A DNA stretch of 64,000 nucleotides from Comamonas testosteroni. GTDB taxonomy: Bacteria > Pseudomonadota > Gammaproteobacteria > Burkholderiales > Burkholderiaceae_C. Where the stretch lies: the NCBI RefSeq assembly GCF_014076415.1, contig NZ_CP043568.1:1550001-1614000 (forward strand), read 5' to 3'. Position numbers and translations under genes: made by a program. Below the pieces are notes generated by a model, which worked only from the letters and a program-made list of their open reading frames with translations, had not been told where the DNA came from and did no database searches. Below, piece by piece: positions 9,170 to 18,190 of the stretch (position 1 is the first letter of the stretch; each line of letters starts with the position of its first letter).

Positions 9170-9745
9170 TCAGTGAAACAGGCGTAGCTGTTGGGGATGA
9201 GGCGGAGAGCCGCAAGCCAATGGCCAGCGATGCAGTACCTGGTAGCGTAACTGCTTGCCTGTGCCGGTTCGCTCGACCAGCTGGATCTCATCGACCAGCC
9301 AGTCGACGGGATCGATACGCCGAGTGGGCAGGGCATGCAGTGCTCTGTAGCTGATGGTGATGTGCGGTCTATGGCCCCCATCCTTGAAGCCTTGGGATTT
9401 CAACTCGGTCTGCAGCGTTGCCGGCAGTTGCTTGAAAGGCTCTGGACGTTCGCGGGTGCGCAAAGACCAGTGAATGCGCTCGCCCACCTCACCGTGAATG
9501 CGGTCGAAGCTGAGCTCGAAGGCCTTCAGCTGTGCCGCTTGCACGGCATTGCCTGCGGCCAGCAGGGCGAGCAGTGCCTCTTGCCCGGAGTCAAACGGGC
9601 CACACCAGGTTTGGTGCCAGTTATCTGGAGAGAACAGACGCTCGCCCAGTTCCCTATCAAGGCCCAAAGCGTTGACCCCGGCACGCAGGCGATGACGTAC
9701 CGGGCTGTGGGGCTGGGTGACAATCAGCATGCGTGCCTGGCTCAT
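9170..9745 (-). CDS. 2'-5' RNA ligase (LigT/2H phosphoesterase) family protein
   Basis: 191 aa. Two H-x-[ST]-hydrophobic motifs define the 2H phosphoesterase fold: HWSL in the middle and HITI in GHRPHITISY. Family members ligate or cleave 2',5' phosphodiester bonds in RNA, or act as cyclic phosphodiesterases; their cellular role is poorly defined. The start lies 9 bp after the acnD stop and the gene ends 54 bp before the prpF start, so it is probably translated from the same mRNA. That position inside a methylcitrate operon has no metabolic explanation and may simply be an insertion tolerated in the operon. Confidence 0.82.
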   Translation of the reverse strand: MSQARMLIVTQPHSPVRHRLRAGVNALGLDRELGERLFSPDNWHQTWCGPFDSGQEALLALLAAGNAVQAAQLKAFELSFDRIHGEVGERIHWSLRTRERPEPFKQLPATLQTELKSQGFKDGGHRPHITISYRALHALPTRRIDPVDWLVDEIQLVERTGTGKQLRYQVLHRWPLACGSPPHPQQLRLFH

Positions 9746-9754
9746 AGCGGCTCC

Positions 9755-12382
9755 CTAGCTCACAAGTTCAGCCGTTGACGTGGAACCGGCCGTTGCGCTG
9801 TCCGCCAGGAAGTCCTGGGCAAAGCGCTGCAGCACGCCACCGGCCTCGTATATCGAGACCTCTTCAGCGGTATCGAGGCGACACAGCACCGGCACTTCGG
9901 TGCAGGCACCAGTCGTTCGGTGGATATGAAGTGTAAGCGTGGCCTGGGGGCCGCGCTGGCCGATGACATCAAAGCTCTCGGTGCCATTCAACCCCAGCGT
10001 GTGGCGGCTTGTGCCGGGCAGGAACTCCAGCGGCAACACCCCCATGCCGATCAGATTGGTGCGGTGGATGCGCTCGAAGCCCTCGGCCACGATGGCCTCC
10101 ACACCGGCCAGGCGCACGCCCTTGGCGGCCCAGTCGCGGCTCGATCCCTGGCCATAGTCGGCTCCGGCGATGATGACCAGCGGCTGCTTGCGCTCCATAT
10201 AGATCTCTATGGCTTCCCACATGCGCAGCGTCCGGCCTTCGGGCTCGATGCGGGCGAGAGAGCCCTGGCGAACCTGGCCCTGGTCGTCCACCACCATTTC
10301 GTTGGAGAGCTTGGGATTGGCGAGGGTGGCACGCTGTGCGGTCAGGTGGTCGCCGCGATGCGTGGCATAGGAGTTGAAGTCCTCCTCGGGCAGACCCATT
10401 TTGTGCAGATACTCGCCTGCGGCCGAGTCCATCAGGATGGCGTTGGACGGCGAGAGGTGGTCGGTGGTGATGTTGTCGGGCAGTATGGCCAGTGGGCGCA
10501 TGCCGCGCAGAGTGCGCTTGGCGGCCAGCGCACCTTCCCAGTAGGGCGGGCGGCGGATATAGGTGCTCTGCGGCCGCCAGTCATACAGTGCCCTGACCTT
10601 TTCGCCCAGGTCTGCGTGGATGGCAAACATGGGTTCATAGACCGCGCGGAACTGCTCTGGTCGTACGGCAGCCTTGGCCACTGCGTCGATTTCCACGTCG
10701 CTGGGCCAGATGTCCCTGAGACGGATTTCGCGGCCCTGGAAGACTCCCAGCACATCGTTCTCGATATCGAAGCGGATGGTGCCTGCAATCGCATAGGCCA
10801 CGACCAGCGGCGGTGAAGCCAGGAAGGCTTGCCTGGCATAGGGGTGGATGCGGCCGTCGAAGTTGCGATTGCCGGAGAGCACGGCTGTGGTGTGGAGGTC
10901 GCGATCCACGATTTCCTGCTGAATGACGGGATCGAGTGCGCCGCTCATGCCGTTGCAGGTGGTGCAGGCAAAGGCCACCACGCCAAAGCCCAGCGCCTCC
11001 AGGTCATGCAGCAAACCAGCTTGCTGCAGATACAGCGGCACAGTTTTGGAGCCGGGGGCCAGCGAGGTCTTGACCCAGGGCTTGCGCGTCAGTCCCAGAT
11101 TGTGCGCGTTGCGTGCCAGCAGGCCGGCAGCGATCACATTGCGAGGGTTGCTGGTATTGGTGCAGCTGGTGATGGCCGCAATGATCACGGCCCCATCGGG
11201 CATCCGGCCCTCGGTTTCCGCCCACTCACCGGCAATGCCTCTTGCTGCAAGCTCGCTGGTTGCCAGGCGGGCGTGCGGATTGGAAGGGCCGGCCATATTG
11301 CGCACCACGCTGGACAGGTCAAAGCTCAGCGTGCGTTCGTATTCGGCATCTTCCAGGCTGTCTGCCCACAGACCTGCCTGTCTGGCGTAGCTCTCGACCA
11401 GTTGCACCTGCGCGGGCTCGCGCCCCGTCAGGCGCAGATAGTCGATCGTCTGTTCGTCGATCGCAAACATGGCAGCCGTGGCTCCATATTCGGGTGCCAT
11501 GTTCGAGATGGTGGCACGGTCCCCGATGGAGAGGCTGCGTGCGCCTTCGCCATGGAACTCCAGATAGCTGCCCACCACTTTTTGCTGACGCAGGAATTGG
11601 GTCAGGGCCAGCACGATATCGGTGGCGGTAATGCCCGGCTGCCGCTTGCCGCTCAGCTTCACGCCAACGATCTCGGGCAGGCGCATCCATGATGCGCGTC
11701 CCAGCATCACGCTCTCGGCCTCCAGCCCGCCCACGCCCACGGCGATCACACCCAGTGCATCGACATGCGGGGTGTGGCTGTCCGTGCCCACCAGAGTATC
11801 CGGATAGGCTTCACCATCGATAGCATGGATTACAGGGCTCATGCGCTCCAAATTGATCTGGTGCATGATTCCGTTGCCTGGTGGAATCACCTCGACATTC
11901 TTGAAGGCTCGCTTGCACCACTCAATGAAATGAAAGCGGTCCTCATTGCGTCGATCTTCGATAGCGCGGTTTTTCTCAAAGGCTTGAGGATCGTAGCCAC
12001 CGCACTCAACGGCCAGCGAATGGTCTACGATCAGCTGCACGGGCACCACGGGGTTGACGGCGGCCGGATCTCCACCTTGCCCGGCAATCGCATCGCGCAG
12101 GCCGGCCAGGTCGACCAACGCAGTCTGTCCCAGGATGTCATGGCAGACCACGCGAGCCGGAAACCAGGGAAAGTCGCGCTCGCGCTTGCGGTCGATGATC
12201 TGCGTGAGGTACTCGGTCAGGTGGGCCGGATCGCTGCGCCGTACCAGGTTCTCGGCATGGATGCGGCTGGTATAGGGCAGTGTGGTCCAGCTGCCGGGGC
12301 GTATGGCTTCCACAGCGGACCGGGCGTCGAAGTAGTGCAGCGCGGTGCCGGGCAACGGTTTGCGGTAGGTATGGTGGGTCAT
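9755..12382 (-). CDS. acnD: AcnD, Fe/S-dependent 2-methylcitrate dehydratase
   Basis: 875 aa from the ATG at 12382 (MTHHTYRKPLPG); an upstream start would add 38 residues unlike aconitases. The protein has the aconitase fold with [4Fe-4S] ligands in SCTNTSNP and ACTTCNG, substrate motifs VGTDSHTPH and DNITTDHLSPS, and the swivel-domain GADYGQGSSRDWAAKG. It dehydrates 2-methylcitrate to a 2-methylaconitate isomer, which PrpF then processes. Length, strand and neighbours prpC and prpF favour AcnD over housekeeping AcnA. No prpD is present, consistent with the AcnD/PrpF variant typical of Burkholderiales. Confidence 0.93.
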   Translation of the reverse strand: MTHHTYRKPLPGTALHYFDARSAVEAIRPGSWTTLPYTSRIHAENLVRRSDPAHLTEYLTQIIDRKRERDFPWFPARVVCHDILGQTALVDLAGLRDAIAGQGGDPAAVNPVVPVQLIVDHSLAVECGGYDPQAFEKNRAIEDRRNEDRFHFIEWCKRAFKNVEVIPPGNGIMHQINLERMSPVIHAIDGEAYPDTLVGTDSHTPHVDALGVIAVGVGGLEAESVMLGRASWMRLPEIVGVKLSGKRQPGITATDIVLALTQFLRQQKVVGSYLEFHGEGARSLSIGDRATISNMAPEYGATAAMFAIDEQTIDYLRLTGREPAQVQLVESYARQAGLWADSLEDAEYERTLSFDLSSVVRNMAGPSNPHARLATSELAARGIAGEWAETEGRMPDGAVIIAAITSCTNTSNPRNVIAAGLLARNAHNLGLTRKPWVKTSLAPGSKTVPLYLQQAGLLHDLEALGFGVVAFACTTCNGMSGALDPVIQQEIVDRDLHTTAVLSGNRNFDGRIHPYARQAFLASPPLVVAYAIAGTIRFDIENDVLGVFQGREIRLRDIWPSDVEIDAVAKAAVRPEQFRAVYEPMFAIHADLGEKVRALYDWRPQSTYIRRPPYWEGALAAKRTLRGMRPLAILPDNITTDHLSPSNAILMDSAAGEYLHKMGLPEEDFNSYATHRGDHLTAQRATLANPKLSNEMVVDDQGQVRQGSLARIEPEGRTLRMWEAIEIYMERKQPLVIIAGADYGQGSSRDWAAKGVRLAGVEAIVAEGFERIHRTNLIGMGVLPLEFLPGTSRHTLGLNGTESFDVIGQRGPQATLTLHIHRTTGACTEVPVLCRLDTAEEVSIYEAGGVLQRFAQDFLADSATAGSTSTAELVS

Positions 12383-12407
12383 TGTCTCGGGGATTCTTTT
12401 AGGAGTC

Positions 12408-12911
12408 TCAATAGGCCAGAGCCGAGAGTGAGGCTTCTGCGCTGCCGGCAGTGTGGCAGTGCGGGGGTTGTGAAAGGGACGCAGGCAATGGTGCAAGCAT
12501 CGGCGCTTGGGTTGTCGGCTGCATGGCGGGCTGTGTACCCAGTGCCAGTTGGAGCCGGGCCTGCGACACGCGCAGCAACTGCTCGCAAAGCTGCGTGCTG
12601 GCGGTCTGTGTCTGGCGTTGCTGGGCCAGATGGCCAGCCAGCAGGCTGCTCAGCAGGCGGGCCTCGGCGACCTGGGCTGCACTCAGGCAGGTCACGCGCA
12701 TGCCCCGCCTCGGCTGAGCCGTCAGCAATCCTTCATGGCATAGCAGTTTCATGGCTTCGCGCACAGGGGTGCGGCTCACGCCAAACTCCCGCGCAAGCGC
12801 GCCGTCGTTGAGATCGGAGCCAGGCGGTAGCTGGTGACTCAGAATACGCTCGCGCAGCTTGTCGGCGATGGCAATACACAGGGAATGGACTTGCATGGGC
12901 TGGGCAGGCAT
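12408..12911 (-). CDS. Short GntR-family regulator with degenerate effector domain
   Basis: 167 aa from the ATG at 12911 (alternative ATG at 12896); a still longer frame would run into prpC. Residues about 10-75 are a clear GntR winged helix (LRERILSHQLPPGSDLNDGALAREFGVSRTPVREAMKLL in part). The C-terminal segment begins like an FCD effector domain (LSAAQVAEARLLSSLLAGHLA) but soon becomes Gln/Pro/Ser/Ala-rich, without the metal-binding His/Asp pattern. It is about 60 residues shorter than normal FadR/VanR-type members. It sits 13 bp after prpC and 25 bp before acnD in the same operon, so it may modulate the operon or be a decaying regulator. No strong ribosome site is evident. Confidence 0.72.
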   Translation of the reverse strand: MPAQPMQVHSLCIAIADKLRERILSHQLPPGSDLNDGALAREFGVSRTPVREAMKLLCHEGLLTAQPRRGMRVTCLSAAQVAEARLLSSLLAGHLAQQRQTQTASTQLCEQLLRVSQARLQLALGTQPAMQPTTQAPMLAPLPASLSQPPHCHTAGSAEASLSALAY

Positions 12912-12924
12912 GGCGCGCGGCGGC

Positions 12925-14112
12925 TTACCGGCGTGCTTCAATGGGCACGAACTGCAGGTCATCCGGACCCACGTAATTGGCGCTGGGACGGATGATCTTG
13001 TTGTCCTGGCGCTGCTCGATGATGTGCGCCGCCCAGCCGCTGGTGCGGGCGATCACGAACAGCGGCGTGAACATGGTGGTGGGTATGCCCATCATGTGGT
13101 AGCTGACGGCACTGAACCAGTCGAGATTGGGGAACATGGCTTTTACCTCCCACATCACCGATTCCAGCCTCGCGGCAATGTCGTACATCTTGGTGCTGCC
13201 GGCTTCGTCCGAGAGCTTTTTTGCCACTCCCTTGATGACCGTATTACGCGGATCGCTCATGGTGTAGACCGGGTGACCGAAGCCGATCACGACCTCCTTG
13301 GCATCCACACGGCGGCGGATGTCGGCGTCTGCCTCTGCAGGGGTGTCATAGCGCTTCTGGATTTCGAACGCCACTTCGTTGGCTCCGCCATGCTTGGGGC
13401 CGCGCAGTGCGCCGATCGCGCCGGTAATGGCCGAGTACATATCGCTGCCTGTTCCGGCCACCACGCGGGCGGCAAAGGTCGAGGCATTGAACTCATGCTC
13501 GGCGTACAGATTGAGCGAGGTATGCATGGCGCGCACCCAGCTTTCGCAAGGCCTGACGCCATGCAGCAGATGCAGAAAGTGGCCGCCGATGGAGTCGTCC
13601 CCGGTTTCGACCTCGATGCGGCGGCCCGAGTTGCTGAAGTGGTACCAGTAAAGCAGCATGCTGCCCAGGCAGGCCATCAGGCGGTCGGCGATATCGCGCG
13701 CACCTGGAAGGTTGTGATCGTCTTTCTCCGGCAGCGCGCAGCCCAGGGCGGAGACACCGGTGCGCATCACGTCCATGGGATGGCTGGCGGCGGGCAACTG
13801 CTCCAGTGCAGTCCTCACGCTGCCGGGCAGGCCGCGCAAAGCCTTGAGCTTGGCTTTGTAGGCCTTGAGTTCGGCCTGTGTGGGTAGCTTGCCATGCACC
13901 AGCAGATGGGCGATTTCTTCAAACTCGCAGACCTCGGCAATGTCCAGAATGTCGTAGCCGCGGTAGTGCAGGTCGTTGCCGGTCTTTCCCACGGTGCACA
14001 GCGCCGTGTTGCCTGCGGTTACGCCGGACAGGGCGACGGACTTTTTGGGCTTGAAACTTGTGGCGGCATGGGTAGTGGCGGCTGGGGATGTTGCGGCGGT
14101 CAGAGTGCTCAT
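12925..14112 (-). CDS. prpC: PrpC, 2-methylcitrate synthase
   Basis: 395 aa citrate-synthase family protein. Active-site segments are present: the His in AEHEFNAST, the His in [15 protein letters not shown] and the Asp in [14 protein letters not shown]. The compact length and the sequence [20 protein letters not shown] at the N-terminus are typical of PrpC rather than GltA. It condenses propionyl-CoA with oxaloacetate, the entry to the methylcitrate cycle; propionyl-CoA is a major product of the steroid catabolism encoded downstream. First gene of the minus-strand prp operon, divergent from an ScfR-type regulator. Confidence 0.93.
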   Translation of the reverse strand: MSTLTAATSPAATTHAATSFKPKKSVALSGVTAGNTALCTVGKTGNDLHYRGYDILDIAEVCEFEEIAHLLVHGKLPTQAELKAYKAKLKALRGLPGSVRTALEQLPAASHPMDVMRTGVSALGCALPEKDDHNLPGARDIADRLMACLGSMLLYWYHFSNSGRRIEVETGDDSIGGHFLHLLHGVRPCESWVRAMHTSLNLYAEHEFNASTFAARVVAGTGSDMYSAITGAIGALRGPKHGGANEVAFEIQKRYDTPAEADADIRRRVDAKEVVIGFGHPVYTMSDPRNTVIKGVAKKLSDEAGSTKMYDIAARLESVMWEVKAMFPNLDWFSAVSYHMMGIPTTMFTPLFVIARTSGWAAHIIEQRQDNKIIRPSANYVGPDDLQFVPIEARR

Positions 14113-14161
14113 GGGTGTCTCCTTTGGATGTGCAGTGCAGGCCCTTGCTGGTCTGCGATAC

Positions 14162-14252
14162 TTCGCAATCTACGCATTTGCTTTTTATGCGTACAGAACT
14201 GAATTGGTGAATGCTTGCGAAGGTGATTGCATGTATTTGCAAATTTTGCGAA
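14162..14252. promoter_or_regulatory. Cluster of RamB/PrpR-like TTTGCAAA boxes in the prpC - regulator intergenic region
   Basis: The 171-bp divergent region holds TTCGCAA (14162-14168), TTGCGAA (14215-14221), the perfect palindrome TTTGCAAA (14236-14243) and TTTGCGAA (14245-14252). RamB of Corynebacterium and PrpR of Mycobacterium recognise AA(C)TTTGCAAA-like sequences, and the divergent gene encodes a member of that family. The boxes lie 30-120 bp from either start codon, so they could serve both autoregulation and prpC control. This is inference from motif and family. Confidence 0.6.
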
Positions 14253-14283
14253 TCTTTGAAGCCAGTTAATAGGGAGCGGGTAA

Positions 14284-15771
14284 GTGGCCAAGACATTCAT
14301 GGGCGTGCGCTTGCGCAGCCTGCGTGCCGAGCGTGGTCTTACGCAGGCTGCGCTGGCTCAGGCGCTGGAGTTGTCACCCAGTTATCTGAACCAGATAGAG
14401 CAGGATCAGCGCCCGCTCACGGTGGCCGTGCTGCTCAAGATTCACAGGGTGCTGGGCGTCGATATCCAGCAGTTCTCCGAGGATGAGGAGGCCCGCTTGC
14501 TCGCGCAGTTGCGCGATGCGGTGGCCGCCATGCCTCAGCCAGAAGGTGCAGTGCCGCTGCCCGAGCTGCGCGAGGTCGCAGCCAAGCTGCCGCAGCTGGC
14601 ACAGATGCTGCTGGCCATGCACCAGCGTCACCTGGCGGACGCCGAGCGGCTGGAGGCCTTGACCGCCCATCTGGGTGATGGCCGCGCCGGGTCGGATGCC
14701 GACACCTCAGTTCACAGAGATGTCGCCGGGAATGGCGCAATGGCAGGCCTGCTGGCTGAGCCATTGCGCCAGATGCCGTTCGAGGCGGTGCGTGATTTCT
14801 TCTTTTCCCACCGCAATTACCTTGATGCGCTCGATCGTGCTGCCGAAGCGCTGGCTCGGCAGGCTGCAGAGCAAAGTGGTCATCTGCATGATTGGCTGCA
14901 GTACCGGTTGCAGGCACGACATGGGGTATTGGTTCTGCGTGCTCATGTCGGGGCCGCTGAGAAAGCGGGCAGCCATAGGCGCTACGATGCGCTCACGCGC
15001 ACCTTGTATGTGGCACCGCAGCTGAGCCCTATGCAGCAGGCATTTCAGCTGGCTACGCAACTGGCATTGCTGGAGTTTGATTCCCTGATTGAAAGGGAGC
15101 TGCAAAGCGTGTCCTGGCAGGACGAGGCCACGCGCCGGCTGGCACGCATGGGGCTGGCCAACTATGTAGCCGGGGCATTCGTGCTGCCATATGGAGTGTT
15201 TTTGCGTGAGGCCGAAGGCCTTCGCTACGACATAGACTTGCTGGCAAGGCACTTCGGTGTAGGCTTCGAGACCGTCTGCCATCGTCTCTCAACCTTGCAG
15301 AGAAGCGACGCGCCGGGTGTGCCGTTTTTCTTTATCCGGGTGGACCGGGCCGGCAATATCAGCAAGCGCCAGTCGGCCACGCATTTTCATTTCTCCAAGA
15401 CAGGCGGCACCTGCCCGTTGTGGGTGGTGTACGAGGCTTTTACCCAGCCAGGTCGCATCGTTCCCCAGCTCGCCAGCATGCCGGATGGGCGTGTCTACCT
15501 GTGGATTGCTCGCACCATCAGCCATGCTGGTCAGGGCTGGGGGGCGCCAGGCAAGACTTTTTCCATCGGCCTGGGCTGCGACTTGCAGCACGCCGCACGG
15601 CTGGTGTATTCCCAAGGCATGGATTTGCGCAATATAGGAGCTGCGACCCCTATCGGCATGGGCTGCAAGGTATGCGAGCGCAGCGCTTGTCCGCAACGCG
15701 CCTTCCCGTACGTGGCCAAACCGCTCAAAGTCAATGAGAACGAGAGCGGGTTTGTCCCCTATGGCGGTTAG
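14284..15771 (+). CDS. XRE-family short-chain acyl regulator (ScfR/RamB/mycobacterial PrpR type)
   Basis: 495 aa from the GTG at 14284. An N-terminal XRE helix-turn-helix (RLRSLRAERGLTQAALAQAL, residues about 8-60) is followed by a linker, an IrrE/ImmA-like region (about 165-310) and a C-terminal DUF2083-type domain. Conserved cysteines occur in TCPLW (near 375) and GCKVCERSACPQRAF (near 460-469), matching the 4Fe-4S-binding positions reported for mycobacterial PrpR. The family activates methylcitrate/glyoxylate genes in response to acyl-CoA. The divergent position beside prpC supports control of the prp operon in this organism. Confidence 0.87.
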   Translation: MAKTFMGVRLRSLRAERGLTQAALAQALELSPSYLNQIEQDQRPLTVAVLLKIHRVLGVDIQQFSEDEEARLLAQLRDAVAAMPQPEGAVPLPELREVAAKLPQLAQMLLAMHQRHLADAERLEALTAHLGDGRAGSDADTSVHRDVAGNGAMAGLLAEPLRQMPFEAVRDFFFSHRNYLDALDRAAEALARQAAEQSGHLHDWLQYRLQARHGVLVLRAHVGAAEKAGSHRRYDALTRTLYVAPQLSPMQQAFQLATQLALLEFDSLIERELQSVSWQDEATRRLARMGLANYVAGAFVLPYGVFLREAEGLRYDIDLLARHFGVGFETVCHRLSTLQRSDAPGVPFFFIRVDRAGNISKRQSATHFHFSKTGGTCPLWVVYEAFTQPGRIVPQLASMPDGRVYLWIARTISHAGQGWGAPGKTFSIGLGCDLQHAARLVYSQGMDLRNIGAATPIGMGCKVCERSACPQRAFPYVAKPLKVNENESGFVPYGG

Positions 15772-15921
15772 TTGCTGCTGCCATGTACGGTGAAGTTGGA
15801 GATGAGGCATCTGACTCGGGATTGCGGTCACCAACTGATTAACAGAGGTGAGAATGCAGCAAAACAGAATTCTGTAATGCGTCGGTTGCTATTGCTTCAG
15901 TAGCTCTTTGCGCAAATTCGC

Positions 15922-15939
15922 TTAGTCTTCTTGGACGAT
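15922..15939 (+). promoter_or_regulatory. 18-bp shared operator, site 1 (operon A)
   Basis: TTAGTCTTCTTGGACGAT, in the opposite orientation ATCGTCCAAGAAGACTAA, an imperfect inverted repeat. It lies 66 bp upstream of the ATG at 16006. It is almost identical to site 2 (19479-19496) and shares the CGTCCA core with sites 3 to 6, each before a steroid gene or operon. Binder unknown. Confidence 0.65.
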
Positions 15940-16005
15940 GGGCTGAAGGCGATTTCTTTTTACGCTGTCTCCAAGTTTTGATTGCACATCAACAAGGAGA
16001 CAAGA

Positions 16006-16737
16006 ATGCGTTTAGCCGGAAAAGTTGCCGTGGTCACAGGGGCGGGCCAGGGCATGGGGCGAGCGATTGCACAGCGTTTTGCCGATGAGGGGGCCACTGT
16101 GGTGGCCGTGGACCTGAACGAAGAAGCAGCCAGGCAGACCCTGGAAGGCAAGCTTGGCAAGCATCTGGCCCGTTCCTCCAACGTGGCCGACAGCGCTGCG
16201 GTCGATGCGCTGTTTGTCGAAATCCGCGAAAAGCTGGGCACCGTCGACGTGCTGGTGAACAACGCAGGCGTAGGCTCAGTGGACCAGTTTGCCGATATTC
16301 CCGACGCGACCTGGGAGCGCGTGATTGGCGTGAACCTGAACGGCGCTTTCTACTGCGCCCGTGCCGCCGTCAAGCAGATGCAGGAAGGCAAGGGCGGTGC
16401 CATCGTCAATATCTCCAGCACCTCGGCTGTCAGCGGTGACGGTCCGGCGCACTACTGCGCTTCCAAGGCCGCCCTGATGGGTTTGACCCGTGGCATGGCC
16501 AAGGAGCTGGCGTCCAAGAAGATCCGTGTAAACACACTGGTTCCCGGTCCCACCAACACGCCCATGATGCAGGGCATTCCCCAGGAATGGGCCGATGCCA
16601 TCATCGCCGGCGTGCCCATGGGGCGCATGGCTGAGCCAGAAGACATCGCCAAGGTGGCCGTGTTCCTTGCCAGCGACGACAGCGGCTTTGTGACGGGTCA
16701 GAACGTGGCAGTCAACGGCGGCAGCGCCTTCCTCTAA
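16006..16737 (+). CDS. Short-chain dehydrogenase/reductase (SDR), steroid cluster
   Basis: 243 aa from the ATG at 16006, preceded by AAGGAGACA. Classical SDR with the cofactor motif TGAGQGMG (about 12-19), NNAG, catalytic Ser in ISSTSAVSG and YCASK. An NAD(H)-type acidic residue (VAVDLNEE) ends beta-2, so NAD+ is the likely cofactor. It opens operon A and is followed 12 bp later by another SDR. In the steroid context it may oxidise or reduce a ring hydroxyl/keto group (for example at C-12, C-7 or C-17) or a hydroxyacyl-CoA. Exact substrate not determinable. Confidence 0.85.
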   Translation: MRLAGKVAVVTGAGQGMGRAIAQRFADEGATVVAVDLNEEAARQTLEGKLGKHLARSSNVADSAAVDALFVEIREKLGTVDVLVNNAGVGSVDQFADIPDATWERVIGVNLNGAFYCARAAVKQMQEGKGGAIVNISSTSAVSGDGPAHYCASKAALMGLTRGMAKELASKKIRVNTLVPGPTNTPMMQGIPQEWADAIIAGVPMGRMAEPEDIAKVAVFLASDDSGFVTGQNVAVNGGSAFL

Positions 16738-16749
16738 GGAGAGACAAGC

Positions 16750-17517
16750 ATGAGCAAGCGTCTGGAAGGAAAGATTGCATTTGTGACCGGTGGTGGCTCC
16801 GGTATCGGTGCCGCAACGGCTGAACGTTTCGCACAGGAGGGGGCAACCGTCGTGATCTGCGGTCGCCGCAAACAGCCTCTCGAAGAAGTCGTGGCCAGAA
16901 TCAAGGCGGCAGGCGGCAGTGCCGAGGCCATCGTGGCCGACGTGGGCAACGAAGCCCAGTTTGTCGGTGCGCTGGAGCAGACTGCCAAAAAGCATGGCAG
17001 CCTGGACATTCTGGTCAACAACGCCATGGCCTACACCTGGGGCGGCATCGACGGCATGACCACGGCGGACTGGCATGCCAATTTTTCCACCTCGGTGGAC
17101 GGCACTTTCTGGGGGACGCGCACGGCGCTGAAGCTGATGGGCGCCAAGGGTGGTTCCATCGTCAATATCAGCTCCATCTGCGGCACTCTGGGTACACCGT
17201 TTATGTCCGGTTACTCGGCAGCCAAGGCGGCCATCATCAACTTTTCGCGTGCCGCGGCTGCCGAAGGTGCTGCAGCAGGCATCCGCGTGAACGTGGTGAT
17301 CCCGGCTGTGGTGGAAACGCCTGCCACGGCCGGCATGCTGGCTGATGAGGCATCGCGCAAGAACACCGAAAAGCTCATTCCCATGGGGCGCGTGGGGCAG
17401 TCCGGCGAGCTGGCCAATGCCGTGCTGTTTCTGGCCAGCGACGAGGCCAGCTATGTGACAGGTGCCGCCCTGCCCGTGGATGGCGGCCGTTCCGCGGTGC
17501 TGGTGACGGCGCTGTAA
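16750..17517 (+). CDS. Short-chain dehydrogenase/reductase (SDR), steroid cluster
   Basis: 255 aa; ATG follows AAGGAGAGACAAGC. Motifs: TGGGSGIG, ICGRRKQ at the end of beta-2 (two Arg suggest NADP(H)), NNAMAY instead of NNAG, catalytic Ser in ISSICG and YSAAK. The cofactor preference appears opposite to that of the preceding SDR, so the pair could invert a hydroxyl configuration through a ketone; this is inference. Genes on both sides are 12-16 bp apart, so it is part of operon A. Confidence 0.85.
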   Translation: MSKRLEGKIAFVTGGGSGIGAATAERFAQEGATVVICGRRKQPLEEVVARIKAAGGSAEAIVADVGNEAQFVGALEQTAKKHGSLDILVNNAMAYTWGGIDGMTTADWHANFSTSVDGTFWGTRTALKLMGAKGGSIVNISSICGTLGTPFMSGYSAAKAAIINFSRAAAAEGAAAGIRVNVVIPAVVETPATAGMLADEASRKNTEKLIPMGRVGQSGELANAVLFLASDEASYVTGAALPVDGGRSAVLVTAL

Positions 17518-17533
17518 GAAAGAGGCTGAAGAG

Positions 17534-18181
17534 ATGAGTGAACCCGTAAATCAGTGGCCACAAACGCTGGAAGAGCGTATCGATAGGCTGGAGTCCCTGG
17601 ATGCGATTCGTCAGCTGGCCGGCAAGTATTCCCTGTCGCTGGACATGCGTGACATGGACGCCCATGTGAACCTGTTTGCTCCCGATATCAAGGTGGGCAA
17701 GGAAAAAGTGGGGCGTGCGCATTTCATGGCCTGGCAGGACAGCACGCTGCGTGAGCAGTTCACGGGAACCTCGCACCACCTGGGCCAGCACATCATCGAG
17801 TTCGCGGACTGCGATCACGCCACCGGCGTGGTCTATTCCAAGAACGAGCATGAGTGCGGTGCGGAGTGGGTCATCATGCAGATGCTGTACTGGGACGACT
17901 ACGAGCGCATTGACGGCCAGTGGTATTTCCGTCGCCGCCTGCCCTGTTACTGGTATGCCTCCGACCTGAACAAGCCACCGATTGGCGACATGAAGATGCG
18001 CTGGCCCGGTCGTGAGCCCTACCATGGCGCTTTCCACGACCTGTTCCCGAGCTGGAAGGAATTCTGGGCCCGGCGCCCCGACAAGGATGAGTTGCCGCAA
18101 GTGGCCGCGCCCGCGCCGCTGGAGCAGTTCCTCAAAAGCATGCGCCGTGGCACACCCGCGCCGCGCATGCGTGTGCGCTAA
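17534..18181 (+). CDS. SnoaL-like (NTF2-fold) protein, candidate steroid dehydratase/isomerase
   Basis: 215 aa, longer than the usual 130-170 aa SnoaL domain because of a C-terminal extension (WPGREPYHGAFHDLFPSWKEFW and a basic tail). The N-terminal helix plus LAGKYSLSLDMRDMDAHVNLFAPD is the NTF2-like cone start, and polar residues SHHLGQHIIEF line the expected pocket. The same fold includes ketosteroid isomerase, scytalone dehydratase and the bile acid 7-alpha-dehydratases BaiE and Hsh2. Position between SDRs and an ene-reductase in a steroid operon fits elimination of a ring hydroxyl followed by reduction of the new double bond. No activity is proven. Confidence 0.72.
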   Translation: MSEPVNQWPQTLEERIDRLESLDAIRQLAGKYSLSLDMRDMDAHVNLFAPDIKVGKEKVGRAHFMAWQDSTLREQFTGTSHHLGQHIIEFADCDHATGVVYSKNEHECGAEWVIMQMLYWDDYERIDGQWYFRRRLPCYWYASDLNKPPIGDMKMRWPGREPYHGAFHDLFPSWKEFWARRPDKDELPQVAAPAPLEQFLKSMRRGTPAPRMRVR

Positions 18182-18190
18182 GGAGCCGGC

